Shown: in pieces, positions 51,288-60,304 of the stretch
How the letters are laid out: each line of letters opens with the position of its first letter
How positions within the stretch are numbered: position 1 is the first letter of the stretch
Origin: Xanthobacteraceae bacterium
GTDB lineage: Bacteria; Pseudomonadota; Alphaproteobacteria; Rhizobiales; Xanthobacteraceae
Length of the DNA stretch: 64,000 bases
Assembly: GCA_022841625.1 (NCBI GenBank)
Contig: JALHRD010000017.1
Span: forward strand, 67,820-131,819
Reading direction: 5' to 3'
Translations under genes and position numbers: made by a program
The notes under the pieces: generated by a model
Database searches by the model: none
The model's input: only the letters and a program-made list of their open reading frames with translations
What the model was told of the DNA's origin: nothing

Positions 51288-52781
51288 CTACTGCAAGCTC
51301 AGTGCGATGAAGCGCAATTCGCCATCGGCACCCGCTATCAGGAGCAGCGCTGAGGGGCGACCGTCCTTACGCAGACGCTCCACCTTGGTTTGGAAATCGC
51401 CGGGGCTCTGAACGGATTCCTGCGCAATCTCGACAATGACATCGCCCGGATTGAGCCGCCGGCTGGCGGCCGGCGAGTTGGCCTCGACATTAAGAACAAC
51501 GACGCCTTTGACGGTATCGCGAATCTTGAACTTCTTGCGCAGATCATCGCTGAGGATGGCAAGATCGATGCCGAGCGCCCGCGTCACCACCGGCGCCGGT
51601 GGTGCCGGCTGCTCCGCCCCCGGCTTGGTCAGCGCCGCCTGCTTTTCGCCGTCTTCGAGCCGCCCGAGCGTGACCATCCGCGTCTCTTCCTTGCCCTTGC
51701 GGATGATGAGCACGGCGACTTCCTTGCCGACCGGCGCGTCGGCGACGACACGAGGCAAGTCGCGCATTTCGCGAATGTCCTTGCCGTCGAACTTGACGAT
51801 CACGTCGCCGGGCAGAATGCCTGCAGGCGCCGCCGGACCACGTTCATCGACACCAGCAACGAGCGCGCCGCGCGCCGGCTTGATCCCGAGGCTCTCGGCG
51901 ATCTCGTCGGTTACCTGTTGAATGCGCACGCCGAGCCAGCCCCGGCGGGTCTCGCCAAATTGCTTGAGTTGCTCGATCACCGTCAGCGCGGTCTTTGAAG
52001 GCACTGCAAAGCCGATGCCGATTGAACCACCCGACGGCGAAATGATGGCCGTGTTGACCCCGATGACTTCGCCGTTGAGGTTGAACAGCGGACCGCCCGA
52101 ATTGCCGCGATTAATGGCAGCGTCGGTCTGGATGTAGTTGTCATATGGCCCAGAGTTGATGTCACGGTTGCGCGCCGACACAATGCCCGCCGTCACCGAC
52201 CCGCCGAGGCTGAATGGGTTGCCGATCGCGATCACCCACTCGCCCAGCCGCAACTTGTCGGAATCGCCAAACCGAACCGATCTCAGCGGCTTGTCGCTCT
52301 TGATCCGCAACAGCGCGAGGTCGGTCTTCTGATCCCGGCCCATCAGCTCCGCTTTGATGCGCGTGCCATCGTTGAGGATAACTGTGATCTCATCGGCATC
52401 GGCAATGACGTGGTTATTGGTGACCACAATGCCGGTTGCATCGATAATGAACCCGGAGCCAAGCGAGTTGACCCGGCGCGGCGGAGCGCCACCACCCTTG
52501 GGTTCGCCCTGGCCGCGACGGTTGAAGAAGTCACGGAACAGGTCGTCGACCTGCGGGTCGTTGGGAGCTTGCGGCTGTTGCTGCGGCGCGCGGCCAGCGA
52601 CATTCTGCGAGGTCGAGATATTGACCACAGCCTCAATGACTTGTTCGGCAACATCGGCAATCGCTTCTGGACCGCGCGCTAAGGACGGGGCGACCAGCGC
52701 CGTCAGCAGGACGGCGGCTGCGGCCGCTGCAATAACTGACTGGCAGGTTTGCCGGCTAATCCGGCCGATGGTGCCGAGCAT
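51288..52781 (-). CDS. DegP/HtrA-family periplasmic serine protease
   Basis: 497 residues. The signal peptide ends near PSLARG. The trypsin-like domain has the triad His in TNNHVIADAD, Asp in KTDLALLRI and Ser in GNSGGPLFN. Two PDZ domains follow (GWLGVRIQQVTDEIAESLG and LGIDLAILSDDLRKKF). The start at 52781 gives the signal peptide. It degrades or refolds misfolded envelope proteins. Together with hflKC upstream it forms an envelope quality-control cluster. A low-confidence hairpin lies upstream at 52928-52957. Confidence 0.96.
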   Translation of the reverse strand: MLGTIGRISRQTCQSVIAAAAAAVLLTALVAPSLARGPEAIADVAEQVIEAVVNISTSQNVAGRAPQQQPQAPNDPQVDDLFRDFFNRRGQGEPKGGGAPPRRVNSLGSGFIIDATGIVVTNNHVIADADEITVILNDGTRIKAELMGRDQKTDLALLRIKSDKPLRSVRFGDSDKLRLGEWVIAIGNPFSLGGSVTAGIVSARNRDINSGPYDNYIQTDAAINRGNSGGPLFNLNGEVIGVNTAIISPSGGSIGIGFAVPSKTALTVIEQLKQFGETRRGWLGVRIQQVTDEIAESLGIKPARGALVAGVDERGPAAPAGILPGDVIVKFDGKDIREMRDLPRVVADAPVGKEVAVLIIRKGKEETRMVTLGRLEDGEKQAALTKPGAEQPAPPAPVVTRALGIDLAILSDDLRKKFKIRDTVKGVVVLNVEANSPAASRRLNPGDVIVEIAQESVQSPGDFQTKVERLRKDGRPSALLLIAGADGELRFIALSLQ

Positions 52782-52927
52782 GGAAGTGTCAACTCCTGCG
52801 GAATAGGAAGCTAGGACAGTGCCCCTCCCCCCTCCTGGGTGCAAGGACTGAAGCTAGGTGCCGAGGCTCAAAGCCACAACTGCCGACTGACTATTATCGA
52901 CCTAGGCCCCCCGATTAGGGCAGAATC

Positions 52928-52957
52928 GGGACCGTTCAACGGCTTATGAACCGTCCC
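52928..52957. terminator. imperfect hairpin between degP and DUF2065 genes
   Basis: GGGACCGTTCA and TGAACCGTCCC pair with one mismatch around an 8-base loop. The plus strand continues with TGAAAAACTT; neither side has a proper U-tract, so it may be a weak terminator or an RNA structure. Confidence 0.35.
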
Positions 52958-53014
52958 TGAAAAACTTAATCATACCCGCCGATTCAGGCCGACACACGCG
53001 GGATCGAGGCTCTC

Positions 53015-53200
53015 TTATCCACGCACAAGCCAAACGATCACGACACCGATCGCAGCCGACACCATCCCGGCCGCCCGCAGCGCCCCGTCCGGCGTCTCAA
53101 GCGCACTGGCCGCGAGCCGTTTTGCCGCCTCCGGAAAGGCGGCAAAGATCAGCCCCTCAATTGCAAGCACCAGACCGATAGCAACAATCAAATCGGACAT
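53015..53200 (-). CDS. DUF2065 small membrane protein
   Basis: 61 residues with two membrane segments: LIVAIGLVLAIEGLIFAAF and AAGMVSAAIGVVIVWLV. It matches the DUF2065 (YjeT-like) family, found beside hflKC in many proteobacteria. It begins 30 bp after hflC. Function not known; association with the HflKC-FtsH complex is inferred from synteny. Confidence 0.9.
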   Translation of the reverse strand: MSDLIVAIGLVLAIEGLIFAAFPEAAKRLAASALETPDGALRAAGMVSAAIGVVIVWLVRG

Positions 53201-53230
53201 GGTGTTCCGGCCGGCCTGCCGTGGCCAACT

Positions 53231-54175
53231 CTAGCGGGGCGTGGCTTCCGGCTGCACCCCGACTGTATTATTGGGCGCCGCCCCACCTGATGCCGCGCCC
53301 GACCGAGGACGCCCGCTTGGATCGATGAAGTAACGGAAGAACTCCGAGTCAGGCCTCAATAGCATCCGTGTATCGCCGCGCAATCCTGCCTCATAGGCTT
53401 GCATGGCCCGATAGAACGCGAAGAAATCGGGATCGCGCCCGAAAGCATCGGCAAAGATCCGGTTACGCTCGCCGTCACCCTCGCCGCGGATTGCGTCGGC
53501 CCTCGCCTGCGCTTCCGCAACCAGCACCGTCGCGTCACGGTCGGCGCGCGCGGTGGTTTCCTGCGCGCGCTGCTTTCCGGTGGCGCGGAACTCGGCAGCC
53601 TCTTGCTGCCGTTCCGTCTGCATGCGCTGGTAGACGGCCAGACTGTTCTGATCGGGCAGATCGGCACGTCGTATGCGAACGTCGATGATGTCGATGCCGA
53701 AATCTTTAGCCTCCGCATCAAGGTGCTTACGTACATTTTCCATGAGCCCGGCACGAGCGTCGCGCACGACATGGGTTAACGTGTTTTCACCAAGCACCCG
53801 CCGCAGCGCCGAGTTGAGCAGGGTTAGAAGTCTCGAATTCGCCCCTTCAATCGACCCGACCGTCTGAAAGAACAGCAGCGGCTTGGTGATCTTGTAGCGC
53901 GCGAAGGCGTCGACCACGAGCCGTTTCTGATCGGACGCGATCACTTCCTGCGCCGATGCTTCAAGATCCAGAATGCGATTGTCGATATGAATCACGTTTT
54001 GAAAGAACGGAATCTTAAAGTGCAATCCCGGTTCGGTGATAATCCTGATCGGCTTGCCGAGCTCGACGACAATGGCCTGGCGGGTCTGATAGACGGTAAA
54101 AATCGACCCGAATGCGACAACGATCGCCGCGAGCATTATGACGGCCGCGGAACCGCCGACAATATTGCGAGTCAT
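53231..54175 (-). CDS. hflC: protease modulator HflC
   Basis: 314 residues of the stomatin/prohibitin (SPFH) family. One N-terminal membrane anchor (AAVIMLAAIVVAFGSIFTVY) precedes the SPFH domain and a long Ala/Arg/Glu-rich coiled coil (TERQQEAAEFRATGKQRAQE). The C-terminal tail is Gly/Ala-rich. HflC with HflK forms a membrane cage that modulates FtsH. The ATG overlaps the hflK stop by four bases (ATGA). The tail after RYFIDPSG is longer than in E. coli. Confidence 0.96.
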   Translation of the reverse strand: MTRNIVGGSAAVIMLAAIVVAFGSIFTVYQTRQAIVVELGKPIRIITEPGLHFKIPFFQNVIHIDNRILDLEASAQEVIASDQKRLVVDAFARYKITKPLLFFQTVGSIEGANSRLLTLLNSALRRVLGENTLTHVVRDARAGLMENVRKHLDAEAKDFGIDIIDVRIRRADLPDQNSLAVYQRMQTERQQEAAEFRATGKQRAQETTARADRDATVLVAEAQARADAIRGEGDGERNRIFADAFGRDPDFFAFYRAMQAYEAGLRGDTRMLLRPDSEFFRYFIDPSGRPRSGAASGGAAPNNTVGVQPEATPR

Positions 54176-55374
54176 CGGACGCCTCCCGTCTTGGGTTGGG
54201 GTTGCGCCTTGGGTTGCGGCTGCCCCTTGGACTGTGGCGTCTGCGGCCGCATGAGTTGATCAAGCGGCAATATCGGCAAGACGCCGCTGCCGCCAGCGCC
54301 GCCAGAGTCTAAAATGATTGTCTGGTTTGAACCAAGCAGCCGCTCCATGGTTTCGAGATAGATCCGCTGACGCGTGACCTCCGGCGCTTTCCTATACTCC
54401 TCATAGACGCTCAAGTAGCGCGCGGCTTGGCCGCGTGCTTCAGCCACCGTCTGCTCGCGATAGGCTTCGGCATCTTGCAGGATTTGTGCGGCACGGCCCT
54501 TCGCCTCCGGCACCACCCGATTAACGTAGATCTTCGCTTCATTTTGGGCGCGTTCCTGATCGATGCGCGCAGCCTGTACGTCACGCAACGAATCAAGGAC
54601 CTGCGAGGGCGGGTCAACTTTCTGCAACTGAACCTGCGTGATCTGAATACCAGCTTTATAGCCATCCAGAACCTTCTGCATCAGGTCGTGCACCGCCCCT
54701 TCGATTTTCTGACGTTCCGTTGTCTGAATCCTGCTGCTGTCGGACCGACCGACAATTTCTCGCATCGCGCTCTCTGCGACCGCCTTTACGGTGCCATCGG
54801 CCTGCTGAATGTTAAACACATAGTCGGCCGCGCCGCCGGCTTTGATCACCCAAAAAACGATAAAATCAACGTCGACGATGTTCTCATCTCCGGTAAGCAT
54901 CAGGCTCTCTTCGGGGACATCGCGGATCGTGCTGCCCCCGCGCCGCAGGTCATCGACCTGCCGCATCCCGATTTCGACGCGATTGACCCGCGTGACCTTG
55001 GGCAGCAGCACTGTTTCGATTGGATATGGCCACTGAAAATTCAGTCCCGGATTGGCGTCGCGAACATATTTTCCGAATCGAAGCACAATCCCGAATTCGT
55101 CGGGCTGAACGCGGAACATGCTCGCCCAGACCAAGGCAATGGCCGCTACGACCCCGAGGATAAGCATAAAGCCCGGACCGCCGAGATTGCCACCAGGCAG
55201 CACTTTCTTCAGTTTGTCCTGGCTGCGCCGCAGCAGTTCCTCAAGATCGGGTGGCGTTGAACCGCCTCCGCCACCACCCCCCGGTTGCTGCGGTCCCTGG
55301 CCCCACGGGCCTCTTCCACCACCGCTACCACCTCCGGATCCCCAGGGCCCACCACCCTGATTGCTCCAAGGCAT
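54172..55374 (-). CDS. hflK: protease modulator HflK
   Basis: 400 residues. The N-terminus is Gly/Pro-rich with repeats of GGG/GGS before the membrane anchor (MLILGVVAAIALVWASMF). The SPFH domain (VQPDEFGIVLRFGKYV) and a long Ala/Gln/Arg coiled coil follow; the tail ends in Pro/Lys/Gln repeats. It assembles with HflC around FtsH. Start chosen at 55374 with the whole Gly-rich head retained, as usual. It is cotranscribed with hflC and the DUF2065 gene. Confidence 0.96.
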   Translation of the reverse strand: MPWSNQGGGPWGSGGGSGGGRGPWGQGPQQPGGGGGGGSTPPDLEELLRRSQDKLKKVLPGGNLGGPGFMLILGVVAAIALVWASMFRVQPDEFGIVLRFGKYVRDANPGLNFQWPYPIETVLLPKVTRVNRVEIGMRQVDDLRRGGSTIRDVPEESLMLTGDENIVDVDFIVFWVIKAGGAADYVFNIQQADGTVKAVAESAMREIVGRSDSSRIQTTERQKIEGAVHDLMQKVLDGYKAGIQITQVQLQKVDPPSQVLDSLRDVQAARIDQERAQNEAKIYVNRVVPEAKGRAAQILQDAEAYREQTVAEARGQAARYLSVYEEYRKAPEVTRQRIYLETMERLLGSNQTIILDSGGAGGSGVLPILPLDQLMRPQTPQSKGQPQPKAQPQPKTGGVR

Positions 55375-55514
55375 TGCTACCTCCTCATCGCCCGCCCGTG
55401 AATCGGCGGGCTGTTCCGATTTGCTGTGCTTATAGGCGAGGAGATCGCCGGATACAACGCGCGTTGCGAACCTGCGGCCCCTCGGCGCACCGCATTGACA
55501 AGTTGCCCAAAGCG

Positions 55515-56066
55515 CTAAGGGGCGCCCACGCGTTGGTAAACACAGGTTGAATAAGCCGCATCATCGTCCGGCCCCGCCGGGTGCTCGGTACGCACGACTT
55601 CCCGCCAGACCCTGGGATCAATCGACGGGAATTGAGCGTCGCCCCCCGGCCGCAGCTTGACGCGCGTAATCACCAGTCGATCGGCATCAGCGATGGTTTG
55701 CGCATAAATATCCGAGCCGCCGACCACGCAGACTTCATCGACCCCGCGGCGCAAGGCATCGCCGCACGCGGCTTCAAGCGCGGCGGCAAGGCTGGTCGTC
55801 ACCAGCGCGCCCGCGAGCGTCAGCGCCGGGTCGCGGGTCACCACAATGTTGGTGCGGCCGGGGAGCGGCTTACGCGCAAAAGACTGGTAGGTCTTGCGGC
55901 CAGCCACCACCGGCTTGCCCCAGGTGAATTCGCGGAAGTGCCGCATGTCGGACTTGAGTCGCCAGGGCAAATCACCGCCCTGCCCAATCACCCCATTCTC
56001 GGCGATGGCCGCCACCAGCACAATCTGCGGTCGGCGCAACGCCACGGACGCGGAACCGCTGCTCAC
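55515..56066 (-). CDS. folA: dihydrofolate reductase
   Basis: Reduces dihydrofolate to tetrahydrofolate with NADPH, 183 residues. Motifs: [20 protein letters not shown], the catalytic acidic residue in [24 protein letters not shown] and [11 protein letters not shown]. Its ATG overlaps the stop of thyA by four bases, giving coupled synthesis of the enzymes that make and consume dihydrofolate. An alternative inner start is not apparent. Confidence 0.97.
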   Translation of the reverse strand: MSSGSASVALRRPQIVLVAAIAENGVIGQGGDLPWRLKSDMRHFREFTWGKPVVAGRKTYQSFARKPLPGRTNIVVTRDPALTLAGALVTTSLAAALEAACGDALRRGVDEVCVVGGSDIYAQTIADADRLVITRVKLRPGGDAQFPSIDPRVWREVVRTEHPAGPDDDAAYSTCVYQRVGAP

Positions 56067-56857
56067 ACTGCCACCTCGGCCTTGATATGCGGATGCGGAT
56101 CATAGCCTTCGAGCACAAAATCCTCGTAGCGCAGCGCGAACAGGTCGGTCGCCGCCGAGTTGATCAGCATGCGCGGCAGCTTCCGCGGCGCGCGCGAAAG
56201 CTGAAGTCGCGCCTGCTCGATATGATTGAGGTAGAGGTGCGCATCGCCCAGTGTGTGAATGAACTCGCCAGGCTTGAGCCCAGTCACCTGCGCCACCGCC
56301 AACGTCAGGAGCGCATAGGATGCGATATTGAACGGCACGCCGAGAAACACATCAGCAGAGCGCTGGTAGAGCTGGCAGGAGAGCCGGCCTTTCGCGACAT
56401 AAAACTGGAACAAGCAGTGGCAGGGCGGCAGCGCCATCTTACCGATATCGGCCGGGTTCCATGCAGTAACGATCAATCGACGAGAATCCGGGTTGCGCCG
56501 GATCTGTGCAACGACATCAGCGATCTGGTCGATCGCGCTGCCATCGGACGCCGGCCAGGAGCGCCACTGCTTCCCATAGACCGGCCCGAGTTCGCCGTGC
56601 TCGTCCGCCCACTCGTTCCAGATGCTGACGCCGTGATCGTTAAGAAACTTGATGTTGGTGTCGCCGGCAAGAAACCACAATAGTTCATAGACGATCGACT
56701 TCAGATGCAACTTCTTGGTCGTGGTCAGCGGAAAGCCTTCCGCCAGATCAAAGCGCATCTGATGGCCAAACACCGAGATGGTCCCGGTTCCGGTTCGATC
56801 GCGCTTCTCCACGCCGTCGGCGAGGATGCGTTCCATCAGATCGTGATACTGGCGCAT
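56063..56857 (-). CDS. thyA: thymidylate synthase
   Basis: Converts dUMP to dTMP with methylene-tetrahydrofolate, 264 residues, the same length as the E. coli enzyme. Catalytic Cys in [43 protein letters not shown] and [17 protein letters not shown] are visible. It is first in the thyA-folA pair and divergent from the tctC gene at 57010. Confidence 0.98.
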   Translation of the reverse strand: MRQYHDLMERILADGVEKRDRTGTGTISVFGHQMRFDLAEGFPLTTTKKLHLKSIVYELLWFLAGDTNIKFLNDHGVSIWNEWADEHGELGPVYGKQWRSWPASDGSAIDQIADVVAQIRRNPDSRRLIVTAWNPADIGKMALPPCHCLFQFYVAKGRLSCQLYQRSADVFLGVPFNIASYALLTLAVAQVTGLKPGEFIHTLGDAHLYLNHIEQARLQLSRAPRKLPRMLINSAATDLFALRYEDFVLEGYDPHPHIKAEVAV

Positions 56858-57009
56858 GATCTCTTACTTATATCGGTGCGACTCGGTACAAGCCTATCCC
56901 CGCGACGGGATGCAAAGAAGGCCCATTGCGGACCGCGTTCCACAGGGTATCCTCCCCGGGAATTCGCCGCTGTTAGCCGGGCGCGACAGCACTGAATTGG
57001 AGGACTTTC

Positions 57010-57996
57010 ATGCGCATCTTGATGGGCTTGGCCAGCGTGGCGATGGTTGCAGGCTGTTTGCTGAATTGGGACGCCCATGCTCAGTCTCCAGCCGATGGCT
57101 ATCCGAACAAGCCTATCCGCATCATCGTGCCGTTCGCGCCGGGCGGCATTGTCGATACCTCTGCACGCGTCATCGGCCAGGAACTCTCCAAGCGCTGGGG
57201 CCAGCAGGTGGTGGTCGAAAACCGCCCCGGCGGCAACGGCTTCATCGGCGTAGTGGCGACGATCAAGTCGCCCGCGGACGGTTATACGCTGTTGATGGCG
57301 CACACCGGTGAGTTCGGGGTCAATCCGGCGATCTTTCCCGACATTCCCTACGACCTCGACCGTGATCTTGCGCCAATCACCATGATCAACGAGGCGCCGA
57401 TGGTCGTCGTGGTCAACAGCAATGTGCCGGTAAAAACGATATCGGAATTGTTGGCTCTTGCCAGGGCGAAGCCCGGTACGGTCGGCGTGTCGACGCCGGG
57501 CACCGGCTCAATCAACCATTTGGTGCTTGAATGGATGAATCTCGCCGCCGGCGTGAAATTCCTACACGTCCCCTATCGGGGCGGCGCGCCCGCCATCACC
57601 GCTACCGCCGGCGGCGAAGTGCCCGCAGGCAAGGCGGCGCTTGGTTCCGCCATGCCGCATATCAAATCGGGCCGCGTTCGCGTGCTGGCAGTCACCACCG
57701 CCGAGCGCAGCTTTGTCGATCAATCATGGCCGACATTGATTGAGAGCGGCATTCCTGAGGTGCGCTCGTCAATCTGGGCTGGGCTGTTCGCCCCGAAGGG
57801 TGTTCCCCAACCGATCATTGAAAAACTCTACGCTGAGATCGCCAAGATACTGCAGCAGCCGGACGTGAAGGAGCGCTTCGCGGCCGGCGGCGGCGTGCCA
57901 GGCGGAATGCGTCCCGAGGTGTTCGGCGCCGCCATTCGGCAGGAAGCTGCCAGCTTGAAAAAAGTCGCAACGGCCGCTGGCGTCAAGCCGGAGTAA
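57010..57996 (+). CDS. TctC/Bug-family substrate-binding protein of a complete TTT operon
   Basis: 328 residues. Signal peptide to about residue 25 (DAHAQS), with a GCLLNW segment that could be a lipobox. Short-form Bug motifs: YPNKPIRIIVPFAPGGIVD, NRPGGNGFIG, ADGYTLLMAHTGE, HVPYRGGAPAI. It is the only SBP in the window followed by tctB and tctA (from 58248), so it is the binding protein of that permease. A 16-bp inverted repeat lies between it and tctB. The ligand is unknown. Confidence 0.93.
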   Translation: MRILMGLASVAMVAGCLLNWDAHAQSPADGYPNKPIRIIVPFAPGGIVDTSARVIGQELSKRWGQQVVVENRPGGNGFIGVVATIKSPADGYTLLMAHTGEFGVNPAIFPDIPYDLDRDLAPITMINEAPMVVVVNSNVPVKTISELLALARAKPGTVGVSTPGTGSINHLVLEWMNLAAGVKFLHVPYRGGAPAITATAGGEVPAGKAALGSAMPHIKSGRVRVLAVTTAERSFVDQSWPTLIESGIPEVRSSIWAGLFAPKGVPQPIIEKLYAEIAKILQQPDVKERFAAGGGVPGGMRPEVFGAAIRQEAASLKKVATAAGVKPE

Positions 57997-58130
57997 TACC
58001 GGCCACAATGATTTCGTTAGGACGTTGTGCCGCCGATCTGAAGTTCCGACACCACCTGCGGCAAATTCGGCTAGGACCGTCAGATCGAAAAGCGGCGCTA
58101 GAATCATAGCTTTGCTGGTGCCCCTTGGTG

Positions 58131-58183
58131 GTTTCCGAAGTTCGTGTAAGTGGTCGCTACGATGGTTCACGAACTTCGGAAAC
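58131..58183 (+). promoter_or_regulatory. strong stem-loop between tctC and tctB
   Basis: GTTTCCGAAGTTCGTG (58131-58146) is perfectly repeated in reverse complement at 58168-58183, giving a 16-bp stem with a 21-base loop. There is no U-tract. Such hairpins after binding-protein genes often protect the 3' end and reduce permease expression. The effect here is inferred. Confidence 0.7.
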
Positions 58184-58247
58184 GGCGCACTAGCGGCCAT
58201 GTCGGGGCGGCGGTCGCCCCCATCCCGGACCAGGCACAGGTTGCGAC

Positions 58248-58694
58248 GTGAGGATACGATCCCAGACCGACTTCTGGTGCGGGGTGCTGTTTTTCGCGAT
58301 CGGCATCGCCTTCATGGTAATGGCCCGCAACTACCGGCTGGGCATAGCGGCGCGCATGGGACCTGGCTTTTTCCCCATGTGGCTCGGTGGCACTCTGGCA
58401 GGGCTCGGGCTTCTGCTGGCGGTTCCGGCAATCGTCCGCTCGGGCGCCACCCTGCCAAGCCTGCAGCCACGACCGCTGCTGACGATCCTCACCGGAATTG
58501 TGGTTTTTGCACTGCTGCTGCAACCGCTCGGCTTTGTCGCAGCGGCGGCGATCCTCATTGTGGTGTGCGGGTTTGCCGATCCGGACATGCGGCCGGTTGA
58601 ATCCATCGGTCTTGCCATTCTGCTGACCGCCTTCTCAGTCGGAGTCTTCGTGATTTTGCTCGGACTGCCCCTCAACCTGTGGCCCAACCTTTGA
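58248..58694 (+). CDS. TctB-like small membrane subunit of TTT transporter
   Basis: 148 residues with four membrane segments (GVLFFAIGIAFMVMA, WLGGTLAGLGLLLAVPAIV, ILTGIVVFALLLQPLGF, LAILLTAFSVGVFVILLGL). TctB stabilises the large TctA permease. GTG start at 58248 is the first that keeps the first membrane segment. It ends in LNLWPNL, a family C-terminus. tctA follows after nine bases. Confidence 0.92.
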   Translation: MRIRSQTDFWCGVLFFAIGIAFMVMARNYRLGIAARMGPGFFPMWLGGTLAGLGLLLAVPAIVRSGATLPSLQPRPLLTILTGIVVFALLLQPLGFVAAAAILIVVCGFADPDMRPVESIGLAILLTAFSVGVFVILLGLPLNLWPNL

Positions 58695-58703
58695 GGTGAC
58701 GAT

Positions 58704-60206
58704 TTGGATATCCTGTCCAATCTCGCGCTTGGGTTCGGCGTCGCAATCTCGCTGCAAAACCTGATCTACTGCTTTGTCGGCGTCTTCCTCGGCACGCTGA
58801 TCGGTGTATTGCCGGGCATCGGACCGGTAGCGACGGTCGCAATGCTATTGCCGCTGACATTCAATCTCAGCCCAGCGACCGCCATGATCATGCTCGCCGG
58901 CATCTATTACGGCGCGCAATATGGTGGCTCAACAACCGCTATCCTGGTCAATATCCCCGGCGAATCATCATCGGTGGTGACCACCATTGACGGACATCGG
59001 ATGGCAAAGCAGGGCCGCGCCGGTCCCGCGCTTGGGATGGCGGCGATCGCCTCATTCGTCGCTGGTAGCCTCGCCACATTGGTAGTTGCGCTGTTCTCGC
59101 CGCCGCTTGCTGAAATCGCACTGAAGTTCGGGCCGGCCGATTACTTTTCGCTGATGGTGTTCGGCCTGGTCGGTGCCGTGGTGTTGGCGCGTGGCTCGCT
59201 GCGCAAAGCCATCGCGATGGTCGTGCTCGGTCTCTTGCTAGGGATGGTCGGCACCGACCTCAATTCGGGCCAGCAACGTTTCACCTTCGGGATTCCCGCG
59301 CTTGCCGAGGGTATCAGCTTCGCTGCCCTCGCGATGGGCATGTTTGGCGTTGCCGAGGTCATCTACAATCTCGAACAACGCGCCGCGGTGCGGCAGGTCA
59401 ATGTCCCAAGCATTGGCCGCATTTTGCCGACGCTCGCCGAATTGTGGCAGTGCATGTGGTCCATCATGCGCGGCACTGGTATTGGCGCCGTGCTCGGCAT
59501 CCTGCCCGGCGGCGGCGCACTGCTTGCTTCATTCGCTGCCTATACGGTGGAAAAAAAGGTCGCGCGCGCACCGAAGGATTTCGGCAACGGCGATATCCGC
59601 GGCGTTGCCGCACCTGAAGCTGCGAACAATGCCGGCGCGCAGACCTCGTTCATCCCGATGCTGACACTCGGTGTGCCATCGAACCCGACCATGGCGCTGA
59701 TGATCGGGGCTTTGATGATCCAAGGGATTCAGCCAGGCCCGCAGGCTATGCTGCAACGTCCGGAGCTATTCTGGGGGATCGTTGCCTCGATGTGGATTGG
59801 CAACTTATTTCTGTTGCTGCTTAATCTGCCACTGGTCGGATTGTGGGTGCGGCTCCTGGCAGTTCCCTACCGACTGCTGTTCCCGGCAATCCTGATGTTT
59901 TGTTGCATCGGCGTCTATTCGATCAATAACAACCCATTTGATCTGTTCCAGCTCGTGGTGTTTTCCGCGCTGGGCTACATGCTGCTTAAACTTGGCTGCG
60001 AACCGGCGCCACTAATCCTTGGGCTCGTGTTGGGCCCGATGATGGAGGAATATCTGCGGCGGGCGCTACTGATTTCGCTCGGCGATCCAACGGTGCTCGT
60101 CACCAGCCCGCTCAGCGCCTTCTTCCTGATCGCCGCGCTTGGTCTGCTGGTTTCGATTGCAGTCCCGGCCATTCGAAACCAGCGCGAGGTCGCAATGAAG
60201 GAGTGA
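58704..60206 (+). CDS. TctA-family large permease subunit
   Basis: 500 residues with about 11-12 membrane segments. Two repeats of the TctA motif are visible: GVLPGIGPVATVAMLLPLTF and LGILPGGGALLASFAAY. The TTG start at 58704 has GAGGTGA upstream. It is the channel for the solute bound by the TctC at 57010. Sodium- or proton-driven import is known for the family. It is paralogous to the permease at 60305 and convergent with it. Confidence 0.95.
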   Translation: MDILSNLALGFGVAISLQNLIYCFVGVFLGTLIGVLPGIGPVATVAMLLPLTFNLSPATAMIMLAGIYYGAQYGGSTTAILVNIPGESSSVVTTIDGHRMAKQGRAGPALGMAAIASFVAGSLATLVVALFSPPLAEIALKFGPADYFSLMVFGLVGAVVLARGSLRKAIAMVVLGLLLGMVGTDLNSGQQRFTFGIPALAEGISFAALAMGMFGVAEVIYNLEQRAAVRQVNVPSIGRILPTLAELWQCMWSIMRGTGIGAVLGILPGGGALLASFAAYTVEKKVARAPKDFGNGDIRGVAAPEAANNAGAQTSFIPMLTLGVPSNPTMALMIGALMIQGIQPGPQAMLQRPELFWGIVASMWIGNLFLLLLNLPLVGLWVRLLAVPYRLLFPAILMFCCIGVYSINNNPFDLFQLVVFSALGYMLLKLGCEPAPLILGLVLGPMMEEYLRRALLISLGDPTVLVTSPLSAFFLIAALGLLVSIAVPAIRNQREVAMKE

Positions 60207-60234
60207 CCACAGCGCGCTCACACACCAAAGCAAA

Positions 60235-60264
60235 GGCCGCGTCCATCATGTGATAGACGCGGCC
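60235..60264. terminator. inverted repeat between convergent tctA genes
   Basis: GGCCGCGTC and GACGCGGCC form a 9-bp stem with a 12-base loop in the 98-bp gap between two convergent stop codons. U-tracts are absent, but the place suits a bidirectional terminator. Confidence 0.5.
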
Positions 60265-60304
60265 AGAATTCTAGAACGCACAGCCCAACGCTGCGGTGAA
60301 ATAG

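Noticed and set aside
52928..52957. Strong terminator after the DUF2065 gene
   Set aside because: One mismatch in the stem and no U-tract on the relevant strand; kept only as a low-confidence hairpin.
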